The notes below the pieces were generated by a model. That model ran no database searches. It worked only from the letters and a program-made list of their open reading frames with translations, and was not told the origin of the DNA. This document shows positions 63,146 to 64,000 of a stretch of DNA of 64,000 bases, piece after piece. Source of the stretch: Emcibacter sp. SYSU 3D8 (GTDB lineage Bacteria > Pseudomonadota > Alphaproteobacteria > SMXS01); assembly GCF_039655875.1 (NCBI RefSeq), contig NZ_JBBYXK010000003.1:372001-436000 (forward strand). The letters run 5' to 3'. The translations under genes and the position numbers were made by a program. Each line of letters starts with the position of its first letter. Within the stretch, counting starts at the first letter, position 1.

Positions 63146-63154
63146 GACAAGTCC

Positions 63155-63192
63155 GGTTCGCCGGCGGGAAGGGGATGTCCCGCCGGCGAACC
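63155..63192 (+). other. Strong 15-bp hairpin between SDR 3 and SDR 4
   Basis: GGTTCGCCGGCGGGA (63155-63169) pairs perfectly with 63178-63192 around an 8-base loop. No T tract follows (TCCTTC), so it may be an mRNA-stabilising or attenuating element rather than a terminator. Confidence 0.7.
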
Positions 63193-63219
63193 TCCTTCAA
63201 GGCTGACGGGAGAACGCCA

Positions 63220-64000
63220 ATGCCAGCGTCGCTTATCGGGAAGACCGCCATCGTCACGGGCGCGGCCATCGGCATCGGCCGCGCCTATGCCAAGGTCCTG
63301 GCGCGGGAAGGCTGCAACGTCGCCGTCATCGATATCATGCCGGAGATCCTGGAGCTGCCGAACGAGTTGGAGCGCCGCGGCACCAAGGCTTTTGCGGTGG
63401 TCGGCGACGTCTCCGATCCGAAGGTGGTGCGCCAGTTCGTCGATGACACCAACGCCCGCTTCGGCGGTGTCGACATCCTGATCAACAATGCCGGCAAGTG
63501 CTGGGTCAGCTCGTCCCATGACGATCTGGACAAGACCTTGGCCGACTATGACGGCATGGTGGGGACCAATCTGAAGGGCGAGTATCTGATGGGCCGTGCC
63601 GTGATACCCGGCATGATCGCGCGCGGTGGCGGCGATATCGTCAATATCGGCACCGACCACGGCGTCACCTGCGGCTCACCGCGCGAATTGTGCCCTCATC
63701 TCGATACCTGCCCGTGGGCGGACTCGCCCCGGCCGACCGGCGGCAGCGTCGTCTTCGACGTGTACGATTCCAGCAAATACGCGACTTACGCGCTGACCTA
63801 TGCCTGGGCCAAGGCGCTGCGCCCACACAATATCCGTGTCAACGGCATGGCCATGGGAGCCACCGACACGTCCATGCTGCGCAATTTCCTGGGCGACGCG
63901 GTCACGCCCGAGTTGGCCGCCACATGGATGCGGCCCGAGGATTCCGCCCAGGTGGTCGCCGATATCCTCAAGGAAGGCCCGAATGGCCGTACTGGCGAGA
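63220..64000 (+). CDS. Short-chain dehydrogenase/reductase 4, cut by window end
   Basis: At least 260 residues; the frame is still open at 64000. It is a close paralogue of SDR 2: TGAAIGIGRAYA, NNAG, VNIGTDHGVTCG, the same insertion (RELCPHL and DTCPWADSPRPTGG) and the catalytic YDSSK. Only the extreme C-terminus is missing. GGGAGA before the ATG at 63220 sets the start. It continues the SDR array after the hairpin at 63155. Confidence 0.92.
   Translation, partial: MPASLIGKTAIVTGAAIGIGRAYAKVLAREGCNVAVIDIMPEILELPNELERRGTKAFAVVGDVSDPKVVRQFVDDTNARFGGVDILINNAGKCWVSSSHDDLDKTLADYDGMVGTNLKGEYLMGRAVIPGMIARGGGDIVNIGTDHGVTCGSPRELCPHLDTCPWADSPRPTGGSVVFDVYDSSKYATYALTYAWAKALRPHNIRVNGMAMGATDTSMLRNFLGDAVTPELAATWMRPEDSAQVVADILKEGPNGRTGE

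Overview
The window is a GC-rich chromosomal segment from a Gram-negative bacterium. The evidence is an autotransporter, a TonB-dependent receptor, a tripartite RND pump, OmpA-type and entericidin-type lipoproteins and Tat export. It is most likely an alphaproteobacterium: gene style, start signals with GGGGAG-type ribosome sites and the palindromic intergenic repeats fit, but nothing here fixes the genus. I see no rRNA, tRNA, CRISPR array, prophage or insertion sequence.

Layout. (1) 1-15457: the 3' part of a giant acidic autotransporter adhesin whose start lies outside the window, closed by a clear terminator. (2) 15.6-17.2 kb: a double-hotdog thioesterase-like protein and a VOC-fold protein. 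(3) 17.4-24.7 kb: a Rieske oxygenase and an MdtABC-like efflux operon (membrane fusion protein, RND pump, outer membrane channel). (4) 25.0-37.2 kb: a catabolic-looking region with a second VOC protein, a DUF2177 membrane protein, a [2Fe-2S] ferredoxin, a second Rieske oxygenase, a Tat-exported 3-ketosteroid dehydrogenase-like flavoprotein, two TetR regulators, a TonB receptor, a tandem SnoaL protein and a haem c/PQQ-type dehydrogenase. (5) 37.2-44.7 kb: a complete coenzyme F420 biosynthesis locus (fbiC, cofC, cofE, cofD) with NADPH:F420 reductase and a luciferase-like oxidoreductase, built as two divergent operons. (6) 44.7-54.8 kb: SnoaL, PNPOx-fold, thioesterase-like, epoxide hydrolase, nitroreductase, entericidins, class II aldolase, hydroxyacid dehydrogenase, acyl-CoA ligase, Fe-S scaffold, and mobB/mobA. 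(7) 54.8-64.0 kb: a third VOC protein, SMP-30 hydrolase, GNAT, an OmpA-like lipoprotein, a molybdopterin oxidoreductase and an array of four short-chain dehydrogenases, the last cut by the window end.

How it fits together. Repeated families (two Rieske oxygenases, three VOC proteins, four SDRs, two thioesterase-like proteins, two SnoaL-type genes) and a TonB receptor suggest uptake and oxidative breakdown of a cyclic, hydrophobic, perhaps steroid- or terpenoid-like compound. F420H2-, flavin-, PQQ- and molybdenum-dependent redox steps could contribute, with mobA/mobB supplying the molybdenum cofactor. The substrate is not identifiable from sequence. The most unusual items are the F420 cluster in a proteobacterium, the giant two-tier repeat autotransporter, two SDRs with a conserved cysteine-bearing insertion, and paired operator-like palindromes next to a TetR gene.
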